Source of the DNA: Zooshikella ganghwensis DSM 15267
Lineage (GTDB): Bacteria; Pseudomonadota; Gammaproteobacteria; Pseudomonadales; Zooshikellaceae
NCBI RefSeq assembly: GCF_000428585.1
Contig: NZ_AUAF01000035.1
Span: 1 to 42,214 of the forward strand
Reading direction: 5' to 3'
DNA length: 42,214 nucleotides
Shown here: piece by piece, positions 35,022 through 42,214 of the stretch
Layout of the letters: every line of letters starts with the position of its first letter
Numbering within the stretch: the first letter of the stretch is position 1
Translations under genes and position numbers: made by a program
The notes under the pieces: model-generated
The model's database searches: none
Told to the model about the DNA's origin: nothing
Seen by the model: the letters and a program-made list of their open reading frames with translations, nothing else

Positions 35022-37925
35022 CTAAGCATCCCTTGATGCTTCTTCAACAGGCTCTGAAGGTGATACTTCTGATGCCTGTTTGGTTTGTGGTTTGGTGGTT
35101 TGGTAATCAACTACGGGTTCTAAGTTCATGACCGCAGAAGCACTTTTAGGTGGCTCTGTTGGCGTATGCAAAACTTCTGCTAAATCGGCAGCTAGATGAG
35201 TCGGTTTTGCACTAGGTGGTGTTGAGTCACCTTGTGCTGGTTGAGCTGAAGCACCGGTCTCTTGAGTAGCATTTGCAGTAGTATCACTAGCTGCCTGTCG
35301 CTGCTGTTTACGCTTGAGTCGAGGGTCGTTTAACGCTCTACCTCGGCGGCGTTTTGGCTTGCTACTGGCCTGAGTTTGCGCAGAAGCAGCTACAGATGAC
35401 TCTGATGGACTCGCTTGTGATGTTGGTGTGGCTTCCTGAGCTGAGTTTGCCTTTGGTTCTGCTGCTTTAGTATCAAAGACTGAAATGACAGGCTTATCAT
35501 CCTCTTTATTGCCTTCTACCTTAGGCGAGCTAGCAACTGGTTTGGCATCTTCTTTGCCTGAGGTTGCTTCAGACTTTGGCTCAATAATAGCGGATGACGC
35601 TACAGCTTGAGCTGGTGAGTCTGCTACTTGAGTAGCTGTTTGCTGTACGGTTTCCTGTGGCTGCTCAGCGGTGGCCTGCCTATGAGAAGGCGAGGGTTTT
35701 TGTTCCTCACTAGCAGGCGTCATGGTAGGCATCGCATTCTGCTTAACTTCATGAGCAGGTGCTTCGTAGGCAGCTGTTGCTGGTTTTGCCTGATTCGCAT
35801 CCTGCTGCGATGTCTCTGAGCTTGGTGCTTGAGTAATAGCTTCTTGCTCTCTTTGGTTATCATCCTTTTGACGCTGAGAGGGGCGATTACTCTTCCTTTT
35901 TTGGGGTTGACTACTGTTGTTACCCCTGGGACGACGCTTAGGGTTTGTGTTGTCAGTGTAAGTTTCAGTGGCAACTTCGCGTTGCTCTATCTGAACAGGC
36001 GCTTCTGTAGCAACTTGTGTTTCCCGCTCCCGGCGCTTTGGATTACGTGGTTGAGATTTTCCACGAGATCTATCACCACGAGAGTCTGCTGAAAAATCTT
36101 TATTGCTAGCTCTTGGGCGGTCTTGATTATCTTGCTGACGAGAAGGCCGGCGACCACTTGGACGAGAGTCGCTCCTCTTGCCTTGAGGGCTGCGAGCTCT
36201 TCTATCTTCTTTTTGATCTAAGCTAGCGGGCTTTTCAGTAGGTGTTGATTCACCCGCAAACAAACCACTGATCGAACTCATGAGTGATTTGAACAGGCCA
36301 GGCTTGCTGGGTACAGGGGCTGGTTGAACAGGAGCAATATTTTTTACTACTGCTTCCTGGCGAACAGCTCGTCCGGCACTGAGCTCAATGCTTTCTGTCT
36401 CAATTTGGGGTTCTTGCTCGTAATTGAGCTCATTTTCACCTTGGCCTACTTGATCTTCACGTAGACGTTGGACTTCAAAGTGGGGTGTTTCAAGGTTAGG
36501 GTTCGGTATGATGATAACCTGAATAGCATTACGAGACTCAATATCGGCAATCGCAGCCCGCTTTTCATTCAGCAAGAAGGTAGCAACAACCACTGGCACC
36601 TGGGCGCGTATTTCGGCTGTGCGTTCTTTAAGCGCTTCTTCTTCTAAGACCCGAAGGATTGCTAGAGAGAGAGAGCCTACATCACGAATAATGCCTTGAC
36701 CGTTACAGCGGGGGCAAACCACACCACTGGTTTCGCCAAGAGAGGGCCGAAGTCGCTGACGGGACATTTCCATTAAGCCGAAGCGCGAAATACGACCGAC
36801 TTGGACGCGGGCGCGATCCATTTGCAGAGAGTCACGCATACGGGATTCAACTTCACGCTGATTGCGCAGTGGTCCCATATCTATGAAATCGATAACAACT
36901 AAGCCACCAATATCCCGCAGTCGAAGTTGACGCGCAATTTCATCTGCGGCTTCAAGGTTTGTCTGCAGGGCGGTTTCTTCAATATCACCACCACGCGTGG
37001 CGCGGGCAGAGTTGATATCAATGGAGACAAGCGCCTCAGTAGGGTCTATCACAATAGAGCCACCTGAGGGTAATTTAACTTCGCGCTGGAATGCAGTCTC
37101 TATCTGGCTTTCTATCTGGAAGCGGTTGAATAGTGGAATCGAGTCCTGGTAGAGCTTAATACGATTACGGTATTGAGGGATGACCTGTTCAACAAATCTT
37201 AATGCATCACTATAAACAGCTTCATCATCGACTAAGACCTCACCGATATCATGGCGCAGATAGTCACGGATAGCACGAATGATGACATTGCTTTCTTGAT
37301 AAATCAGGAACGGTGCAGGCTGTTTTTGAGCTGCATCTTTAATCGAGTTCCAAAGATGGAGGAGATAGTCTAAGTCCCACTGTAATTCATCACGGGTACG
37401 TCCCAAGCCGGCTGTGCGAACTATAACGCCCATTTCTGATGGAATATTCAGTTGACTCATTGCTTCACGAAGCTCAGCCCGCTCTTCACCTTCAATACGG
37501 CGGGAAATACCTCCAGCCCGAGGGTTGTTTGGCATAAGCACGAGGTAGCGACCAGCGAGGCTGACCAATGTGGTGAGTGCTGCACCTTTGTTGCCGCGCT
37601 CTTCTTTATCTACCTGGATAATAACTTCTTGGCCTTCAGACACTACATTACGTATGTTAATGCGTCCCTGAATTTCATGCGGTTGCTTGGCAAAGTATTC
37701 TCGAGATATTTCTTTTAAAGGCAGGAAACCATGACGCTCAGCGCCAAAGTCTACAAATGCAGCTTCTAAGCTGGGCTCAATACGAGTAATGCGTCCTTTG
37801 TAAATATTGGCTTTTTTTTGCTCCCTTGCTCCAGACTCAATATCTAAATCATACAAGCGCTGCCCATCAACTAGCGCAACACGCAACTCTTCACGTTGAG
37901 TTGCATTAATTAACATTCTCTTCAT
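35022..37925 (-). CDS. rne: Ribonuclease E
   Basis: RNase E (967 residues) is the essential endonuclease and degradosome scaffold. The catalytic half has the S1 domain (residues ~37-120), the 5' sensor/RNase H-like region, catalytic Asp in [15 protein letters not shown] and [13 protein letters not shown], and the zinc-link CPRCNGQG. After about residue 520 it is a long disordered tail rich in Arg, Gln, Ala and Pro, with basic tracts ([21 protein letters not shown]) likely to bind RNA or partners. [20 protein letters not shown] is the standard start. Degradosome microdomains cannot be assigned with certainty. Autoregulation via its leader is known in E. coli; here a ~490-base leader with hairpins is upstream. 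Confidence 0.97.
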   Translation of the reverse strand: MKRMLINATQREELRVALVDGQRLYDLDIESGAREQKKANIYKGRITRIEPSLEAAFVDFGAERHGFLPLKEISREYFAKQPHEIQGRINIRNVVSEGQEVIIQVDKEERGNKGAALTTLVSLAGRYLVLMPNNPRAGGISRRIEGEERAELREAMSQLNIPSEMGVIVRTAGLGRTRDELQWDLDYLLHLWNSIKDAAQKQPAPFLIYQESNVIIRAIRDYLRHDIGEVLVDDEAVYSDALRFVEQVIPQYRNRIKLYQDSIPLFNRFQIESQIETAFQREVKLPSGGSIVIDPTEALVSIDINSARATRGGDIEETALQTNLEAADEIARQLRLRDIGGLVVIDFIDMGPLRNQREVESRMRDSLQMDRARVQVGRISRFGLMEMSRQRLRPSLGETSGVVCPRCNGQGIIRDVGSLSLAILRVLEEEALKERTAEIRAQVPVVVATFLLNEKRAAIADIESRNAIQVIIIPNPNLETPHFEVQRLREDQVGQGENELNYEQEPQIETESIELSAGRAVRQEAVVKNIAPVQPAPVPSKPGLFKSLMSSISGLFAGESTPTEKPASLDQKEDRRARSPQGKRSDSRPSGRRPSRQQDNQDRPRASNKDFSADSRGDRSRGKSQPRNPKRRERETQVATEAPVQIEQREVATETYTDNTNPKRRPRGNNSSQPQKRKSNRPSQRQKDDNQREQEAITQAPSSETSQQDANQAKPATAAYEAPAHEVKQNAMPTMTPASEEQKPSPSHRQATAEQPQETVQQTATQVADSPAQAVASSAIIEPKSEATSGKEDAKPVASSPKVEGNKEDDKPVISVFDTKAAEPKANSAQEATPTSQASPSESSVAASAQTQASSKPKRRRGRALNDPRLKRKQQRQAASDTTANATQETGASAQPAQGDSTPPSAKPTHLAADLAEVLHTPTEPPKSASAVMNLEPVVDYQTTKPQTKQASEVSPSEPVEEASRDA

Positions 37926-38516
37926 ATGGTTTGTAGTACCAATTATAGTTGCAACGCCATGAGCATCACATTGGCACCACCTATCATTGTTTTATTGTGA
38001 AGGTGCTATTTTAGGCCGCGCTCAGAAAATTAGGCTTTCTTAATGCTGAAGCGAGGTTAGCAAATTTATTCGGTCTAACGTCCCATTTTGCAGATGCGTT
38101 GTGCGGCTTAGTGATATGTTGAAAGCCGCTGCAATTACCTGGCAAAAAGCCAATCTCCCACGTAGGTATGTGATTTATACGATTACATATGTGTTTGCGT
38201 CAGGATGATTGGGCGTCGCCACCTTTCACATATAAAGGCTGATATGTGGGCACATGTAAACTCAAGGCCCAGTGTTAAACTTAACGTATCAACAGTTATG
38301 TAACGATACGCCATTAATTGTATGTCTTGATGACTAGTTCAAATGGCATGAACAAATAGTGTGTATTGCCATTAATACGGTCAAGACAAAAAAAATTGCT
38401 GCTTTGCACCATTAAATGTTTGACTTTTGGCGCATTATTCCGATTATAGCAGGTCGCGAACTATATCAGTAATTCGTAAGTGCTTCAATCTGCTTAAAAA
38501 CTATTACACTATTATT
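37926..38516. other. Divergent rne/rluC intergenic region with structured rne leader
   Basis: About 590 bases without a gene. Read on the minus strand it would be the leader of rne. It contains a compound hairpin: TTGCAG (38088-38093) with CTGCAA (38129-38134) outside, and GCGGCTT (38103-38109) with AAGCCGC (38123-38129) inside. A second hairpin, TGGC/GCCA, has an A5 loop on the plus strand (U5 on the leader) at 38140-38152. The rluC promoter (38420-38448) lies at the right end. In E. coli the rne leader senses RNase E levels; here that is an inference. The leader's own promoter may be GGTCAA (38379-38384, TTGACC on the minus strand) but its -10 is weak. Confidence 0.5.
38420..38448 (+). promoter_or_regulatory. 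Candidate rluC promoter
   Basis: TTGACT (38420-38425) is followed after 17 bases by ATTATA (38443-38448). It lies just before the rluC start codon, and because it overlaps the in-frame TTG at 38427 it argues against that codon being the start. Confidence 0.45.
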
Positions 38517-39491
38517 ATGAGTAATGATTCAACTCTACATGCAGTAACTGCTGCTGCCTTTAGTCAAGTCCAGCACCTGGTCGTCACGGAAGAGTATGCC
38601 GGTCAGCGTATTGATAATATGTTAAAGGTCCTTTTGAAAGGGGTTCCTTTAACACACATCTATCGACTTCTACGTAAAGGTGAAATTCGTGTAAATAAAT
38701 CGCGTATCAAGGCGCACTACCGGTTAGCACCAGGGGATCAGCTTCGACTTCCCCCGATTCGTGTTTCTGACTCAAAAGAAAAGCAGCCAAAGGCAAGGCC
38801 ACTTCAACTGCAGCAAATTGAAGATGCCATTATTTATGAAGATAGTGGGCTGCTTGCGATCAATAAACCCTCAGGCTTTGCAGTGCATGGTGGGAGTGGT
38901 ATTAAGTTGGGTGTCATTGAAATTCTCAGGCAGTTGCGGCCACAGTGTAAGGTGCTTGAGCTGGTGCATCGATTGGATCGTGATACTTCGGGCTGTTTAT
39001 TGATTGCCAAAAAGAAAAGTGTGTTACGGCATCTTCACCAGCAGCTACGAGATGATCAGGTGCATAAGGTGTATCATGCGCTGGTTGTGGGTCGCTGGCC
39101 TGCACGAAAAAAAATGATTAATGTGCCGCTGCAGAAAAACACATTGCAGTCTGGTGAACGCATGGTGAAGTCCGATAGTGCGGGTAAGCCATCCTCAACA
39201 GAATTCCGAGTGTTAACACGTTATAAATCGGCGACCCTGATGGAGGCGAAACCTATAACCGGACGAACCCATCAAATACGGGTTCATTCACAATATGCTG
39301 GGCATCCAATTATTGGGGATGAAAAGTATGGGGTGGAGGAAGTGAATAGCACTATGCGCGGCATAGGCATTAAGCGTCTTTTCCTTCATGCAGCAGCCAT
39401 CACCTTTATCTTGCCCGAAACAGGTAAGCCCTTTACCATATCCGCCCCACTACCTGATGACTTGCAGAAAGGTTTGAGTTGTTTGCAATGA
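38517..39491 (+). CDS. rluC: 23S rRNA pseudouridine synthase RluC
   Basis: RluC (324 residues from ATG 38517) makes pseudouridine at positions 955, 2504 and 2580 of 23S rRNA. An S4 RNA-binding domain is at about residues 20-85 (QRIDNMLKVLLKGVP... RKGEIRVNKSR), and the RluA-type catalytic domain has the HRLDRDTSGCLLIAKK signature with the catalytic Asp near residue 145-150, then GRTHQIRVHSQ. The frame is open to TTG 38427 but that codon lies inside the promoter, so ATG 38517 is preferred. Divergence from rne is conserved in gammaproteobacteria. Confidence 0.94.
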   Translation: MSNDSTLHAVTAAAFSQVQHLVVTEEYAGQRIDNMLKVLLKGVPLTHIYRLLRKGEIRVNKSRIKAHYRLAPGDQLRLPPIRVSDSKEKQPKARPLQLQQIEDAIIYEDSGLLAINKPSGFAVHGGSGIKLGVIEILRQLRPQCKVLELVHRLDRDTSGCLLIAKKKSVLRHLHQQLRDDQVHKVYHALVVGRWPARKKMINVPLQKNTLQSGERMVKSDSAGKPSSTEFRVLTRYKSATLMEAKPITGRTHQIRVHSQYAGHPIIGDEKYGVEEVNSTMRGIGIKRLFLHAAAITFILPETGKPFTISAPLPDDLQKGLSCLQ

Positions 39492-40150
39492 AGTCCTCTT
39501 ATCAAGCTATTATTTTTGACTGGGATGGTACGTTGCTAGATTCAACGTTAGCCATTGCTGAGAGCCTGAAAGCCGCAGCTACCGATTTACAGCTGCCCGT
39601 GCTTTCCAGAACTGACTACCAGAATATTATTGGGTTAGGGCTAGCAGAGGCCTTGCAGACGTTATACCCCGATTTGTCTGGTGAACAGTGGCAGGTTGAT
39701 ATGCGAGAGCGCTATAGCTATTACTTCCGCCAGTGGGAGCAGCAACAGTTAGCTTGTTTTGAGGGAGTTGTCCATGGGTTGCCAAGCCTTAGGCAAGCCG
39801 GTTTTGCTTTGGCTGTCGCTACAGGTAAAAGTCGCCATGGTCTAAATCGAGCATTAGCAGCAAAAAACTGGGATGACTTATTTGCGGTGACACGGTGTGC
39901 TGATGAAACTCATTCTAAACCCCACCCTCAAATGCTATGGGAAATTCTAGAGGTTCTTCAGCTTGACCCTCAGCAAGCGCTTATGGTGGGTGATACTGAG
40001 TTTGATATGGCAATGGCGTCAGCTATTGGTATGGACTGTGTGGCTGTCAGTTATGGTGCTCATCATCTGGATCGGCTGTTGAAATATCAGCCTGTTCTCT
40101 GTGTTGACCATTTTAGTGAGCTTGTTGTGTGGCTACATGAAAGGGCCTAG
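39488..40150 (+). CDS. HAD-superfamily hydrolase, phosphoglycolate phosphatase-like
   Basis: A 220-residue HAD phosphatase with FDWDGTLLDST (motif I, nucleophile Asp), VATGKS (motif II), a Lys in SKPHPQMLWEIL (motif III), and GDTEFDMAMASAIGMD (motif IV). A small helical cap lies between motifs I and II. It is similar to Gph but the substrate is not readable. ATG 39488 overlaps the rluC stop (ATGA), and TTG 39479 is an alternative; the two genes are coupled as in Pseudomonas (PA2975-PA2974). Confidence 0.92.
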   Translation: MKSSYQAIIFDWDGTLLDSTLAIAESLKAAATDLQLPVLSRTDYQNIIGLGLAEALQTLYPDLSGEQWQVDMRERYSYYFRQWEQQQLACFEGVVHGLPSLRQAGFALAVATGKSRHGLNRALAAKNWDDLFAVTRCADETHSKPHPQMLWEILEVLQLDPQQALMVGDTEFDMAMASAIGMDCVAVSYGAHHLDRLLKYQPVLCVDHFSELVVWLHERA

Positions 40151-40180
40151 CGCTTTAATATTGCATTATAGGGTGTTGAG

Positions 40181-41281
40181 ATGACAGACAGTACAAACAG
40201 ACCTGACTCCGAAAATAAGCCGTGGCGAGAGGAAGAAAGCTCACCAGGAGCTGATGAGGCATCTGCTGTGGCTAAGCCTGGACATGAAACATCTACTATC
40301 AAAGAGACGGATTTGGGGCAAAATAGTCAAAGAGCAGGTGGTGGAAATAAAGAGTGGCAGCTTATTGAAGGTTTAGTGGGTGGCATCTTAGTTGAGAAAC
40401 GTCGTACTCGACGTTGGGGAATATTTTTTAAATTACTGACATTTATTTATCTTTTTGTCTTGCTTTATTTGTTTACCCTGGGTGGTATTAGCAAAGATGC
40501 AATGGTCAAGTCAGGTGATCATACAGCGCTGGTTGAAATTAGTGGTGTCATCGCTGCTGATGAGGCTGCTAATGCAGATAGTATTGTGACGGGGCTGCGT
40601 GCTGCGTTTAAAGATAAGCACACTAAAGCTGTAATTTTACGTATTAATAGTCCTGGTGGTTCCCCCGTGCAAGCGGGCTATGTTTATGATGAAATTAAGC
40701 GTCTGCGTGGCTTGCATCCAGATATTAAAGTTTATGCAGTGATTATGGATCTGGGCGCATCAGGTGCTTATTACATTGCTGCTGCTGCGGATGAAATATA
40801 TGCAGATAAAGCCAGTCTGGTAGGTTCAATCGGTGTTGTGGCTTCTGGCTTTGGCTTTGTTGACGCTATGGATAAAGTAGGTGTCAGTCGCCGGGTGTAC
40901 ACGGCAGGAGAGCATAAAGGTTTCTTGGATCCCTTTTTGCCGCAGAACAACTCAGAAACAGAATTCTGGCAGACGGTACTTAATACCACGCACCAGCAAT
41001 TCATTGACAGTGTTAAAAAAGGGCGGGGTGAGCGACTTAAAGATGACCCTAAACTCTTTAGCGGCTTGGTTTGGTCAGGTGAGCAAGCGCTTTCCCTAGG
41101 CTTGATTGATGGCCTTGGTAGTGCCAGTTATGTCGCCAGAGATATTGTTAAGCAGGAAAATATTGTTGACTTCACTCCTCAGGAAAATCCCTTTGAGCGC
41201 TTTGTTGAAGGATTAGGGGCAAGTATGGGGAATGCCATCAGTAACAAGCTTGGCTTATCTCAAGAAATGAAGTTGCGCTAG
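40181..41281 (+). CDS. sppA: Signal peptide peptidase SppA, short form (S49 family)
   Basis: A 366-residue membrane-anchored serine protease that degrades leftover signal peptides. One helix near residues 85-103 follows an acidic/polar cytoplasmic N-terminus. The protease domain has LRINSPGGSPVQAGYVYDEI, the nucleophile Ser in GASGAYYIAAAADEIY, and the general base Lys in YTAGEHKGFLDPF. The length corresponds to the single-domain type rather than the 618-residue E. coli form. GGGTG precedes the ATG. A stem-loop lies after it. Confidence 0.95.
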   Translation: MTDSTNRPDSENKPWREEESSPGADEASAVAKPGHETSTIKETDLGQNSQRAGGGNKEWQLIEGLVGGILVEKRRTRRWGIFFKLLTFIYLFVLLYLFTLGGISKDAMVKSGDHTALVEISGVIAADEAANADSIVTGLRAAFKDKHTKAVILRINSPGGSPVQAGYVYDEIKRLRGLHPDIKVYAVIMDLGASGAYYIAAAADEIYADKASLVGSIGVVASGFGFVDAMDKVGVSRRVYTAGEHKGFLDPFLPQNNSETEFWQTVLNTTHQQFIDSVKKGRGERLKDDPKLFSGLVWSGEQALSLGLIDGLGSASYVARDIVKQENIVDFTPQENPFERFVEGLGASMGNAISNKLGLSQEMKLR

Positions 41282-41295
41282 TAGAATACCAAACT

Positions 41296-41343
41296 GCTTG
41301 CAATAGCCTTTAACTGCTGTTTGGTGTTGCAAGCAATTATTGT
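41296..41343. terminator. Stem-loop after sppA with T-rich tail
   Basis: GCTTGCAA (41296-41303) pairs with TTGCAAGC (41327-41334) across a 23-base loop, followed by AATTATTGTTTTACTC. The long loop lowers confidence, but the position between the convergent sppA and maf genes fits termination. Confidence 0.5.
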
Positions 41344-41366
41344 TTTACTCTGTTGTTAATAATTGC

Positions 41367-41978
41367 TTATTTTTGCAGTAACAATGGATTAACCCCAAAT
41401 TCCTTTAGCAGGCTGACCAGTTGAATAAGTGGCAGGCCAATCAGGGTGTTTGGATCTTGGCTGTTGATATACTCAAATAAAGCAATCCCAAGCCCTTCGC
41501 ACTTAAAGCTTCCCGCGCAGTCTAGAGGCTGCTCCTGTTCTATATAATCCTGTATTTCTTGATCTGTAAGTTCGCGAAACTTTACGACCACAGGCTCCAC
41601 AACGGTTTTATGTTGCTGTAGCTTGCTATCCAGAACGCATAGACCTGTAAAAAAGGTTACCTGACGCCCTTGACAGTGTTGCAGTTGACTAAATGCGGTG
41701 GTCTTGTCTAGCGGCTTGGTAAGAATCTGATCATCAAGCGCTGCAACCTGGTCTGAACCAATAATCAATGCTTCAGGATGCAGAGGTGACAGAGCATAGG
41801 CTTTGGCGGTTGCTAATCGATAAGCAAGCTGACTGGCAATTTCACCCTGTTCGGGTTGTTCATCGATATCAGGTGCGCAGGCGGTGAATGAAATATTGAG
41901 ACGTTGCAGTAACTGCTGTCGATAGCGAGAGGATGAAGCAAGAATGATGGACTTGGAGGGTGGTGAAGTAGCATTCAT
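41367..41978 (-). CDS. Maf-family nucleotide pyrophosphatase, YceF-like
   Basis: A 203-residue Maf/ITPase-fold enzyme. It has IILASSSRYRQQLLQRL, APDIDEQP, AYRLATAKAYAL, IIGSDQVA and KPLDKTTAFSQLQHCQGR. The APDIDEQPEQGE / FKCEGLGIALFE pattern matches the YceF subgroup, described as m7GTP pyrophosphatase, rather than the dTTP/UTP pyrophosphatase YhdE. It removes modified nucleotides from the pool. It converges on sppA as in Pseudomonas (PA2972-PA2973). Confidence 0.92.
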   Translation of the reverse strand: MNATSPPSKSIILASSSRYRQQLLQRLNISFTACAPDIDEQPEQGEIASQLAYRLATAKAYALSPLHPEALIIGSDQVAALDDQILTKPLDKTTAFSQLQHCQGRQVTFFTGLCVLDSKLQQHKTVVEPVVVKFRELTDQEIQDYIEQEQPLDCAGSFKCEGLGIALFEYINSQDPNTLIGLPLIQLVSLLKEFGVNPLLLQK

Positions 41979-42109
41979 AGACTATAGGGAGCTATTAATA
42001 GAAATGTAGTCATGCGCAATTTAGCTAAAAAAATTACACTACGCGCGTGAGTTTTGTTTATGCTGCATAATAACAACGCGATGCTCGACTTTTATTAGTT
42101 TGAAATGAC

Positions 42110-42214
42110 AACCCCTGACCCCAACCTTTGTTTTGCCGAAACAAATTCAAAGGGACAGGGGATGTCAGTAGAAGAGTTTATCATAGCAGTTTATTGCTGG
42201 GTTGATGATACCTT
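42110..42214 (+). mobile_element. Left end of an insertion sequence, truncated by the window
   Basis: From about 42110 the DNA changes to AACCCCTGACCCCAACC, followed by inverted structure and then a transposase-like start. The outer arm CCCCTG pairs with CAGGGG (before the ATG), and TTTGTTT (42128-42134) pairs perfectly with AAACAAA (42139-42145) around TGCCG. This combination of a C-rich edge, hairpins and an ORF opening is typical for an insertion sequence. The exact terminal base and the target duplication are not visible. Confidence 0.55.
42162..42214 (+). CDS. Transposase, N-terminus only (partial at window edge)
   Basis: ATG 42162 opens MSVEEFIIAVYCWVDDT and runs off the edge. The hydrophobic EEFIIAVYC.VDD pattern is like the N-terminus of IS982-type DDE transposases as I remember them, but 17 residues are too few to be sure. 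GGGACAGGGG lies immediately before the ATG as a ribosome site; the same bases pair with the upstream CCCCTG arm. Confidence 0.45.
   Translation, partial: MSVEEFIIAVYCWVDDT

Noticed and set aside
38427-38516. N-terminal extension of RluC from TTG 38427
   Set aside because: The TTG overlaps the promoter elements, and the ATG at 38517 gives the usual protein start.
1-42214. CRISPR arrays, tRNA or rRNA genes
   Set aside because: No regularly spaced repeats and no cloverleaf or rRNA-like sequence were seen on either strand.

Overview
This window looks like a chromosomal segment of a marine gammaproteobacterium of moderate GC content, close to the Oceanospirillales/Pseudomonadales side of the class. 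The evidence is a complete Na+-translocating NQR operon with apbE, nqrM and sthA, plus a gene order that, from memory, closely parallels Pseudomonas aeruginosa PAO1 PA3006 to PA2972 (psrA, nagZ, MTI phosphorylase, csiV, mfd, long GAPDH, nqrA-F, apbE, nqrM, sth, GDPD, PilZ, lol, comEC, exbBD-like, lpxK, trm112, kdsB, ptpA, murB, rne, rluC, HAD, sppA, maf). The exact genus cannot be fixed without a database search.

Layout. Positions 1 to about 3690 are accessory-like. They hold the tail of an unrecognised gene, a decayed AraC-type regulator, an intact short-chain dehydrogenase, a small secreted protein gene bracketed by two near-identical 27-bp repeats, and about 1.25 kb with no intact gene but several inverted-repeat structures. 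From 3689 onward the region is dense housekeeping DNA. Block one is psrA, an L,D-transpeptidase, nagZ, an MscS-type channel and MTI phosphorylase. It is followed by csiV and mfd on the minus strand and GAPDH on the plus strand.

Block two (14.2-23.2 kb) is respiratory. nqrABCDEF encodes the sodium-pumping NADH dehydrogenase and ends in a strong terminator. apbE (flavin transferase for NqrB/NqrC), nqrM (maturation factor) and sthA (soluble transhydrogenase) follow. Block three (23.2-30.1 kb) has a minus-strand GDPD/BamE-like/PilZ cluster, then lol permease and lolD, a small unknown gene, a DUF2062 gene and comEC.

Block four (30.2-34.9 kb) is mostly envelope biogenesis: ExbB/ExbD-like proton channel, lpxK, trm112, kdsB, ptpA and murB. 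Block five is RNase E on the minus strand with a long structured leader, then rluC, a HAD phosphatase and sppA, with a Maf/YceF gene convergent to them. The last ~105 bases appear to be the left end of an insertion sequence cut off by the window edge.

No clear new defence or mobile system is visible. The least explained parts are the repeat-bracketed gene at 1.8-2.6 kb, the nested inverted element at 2.6-2.8 kb, the distant operator-like palindrome upstream of psrA, and the structured insertion-sequence end.
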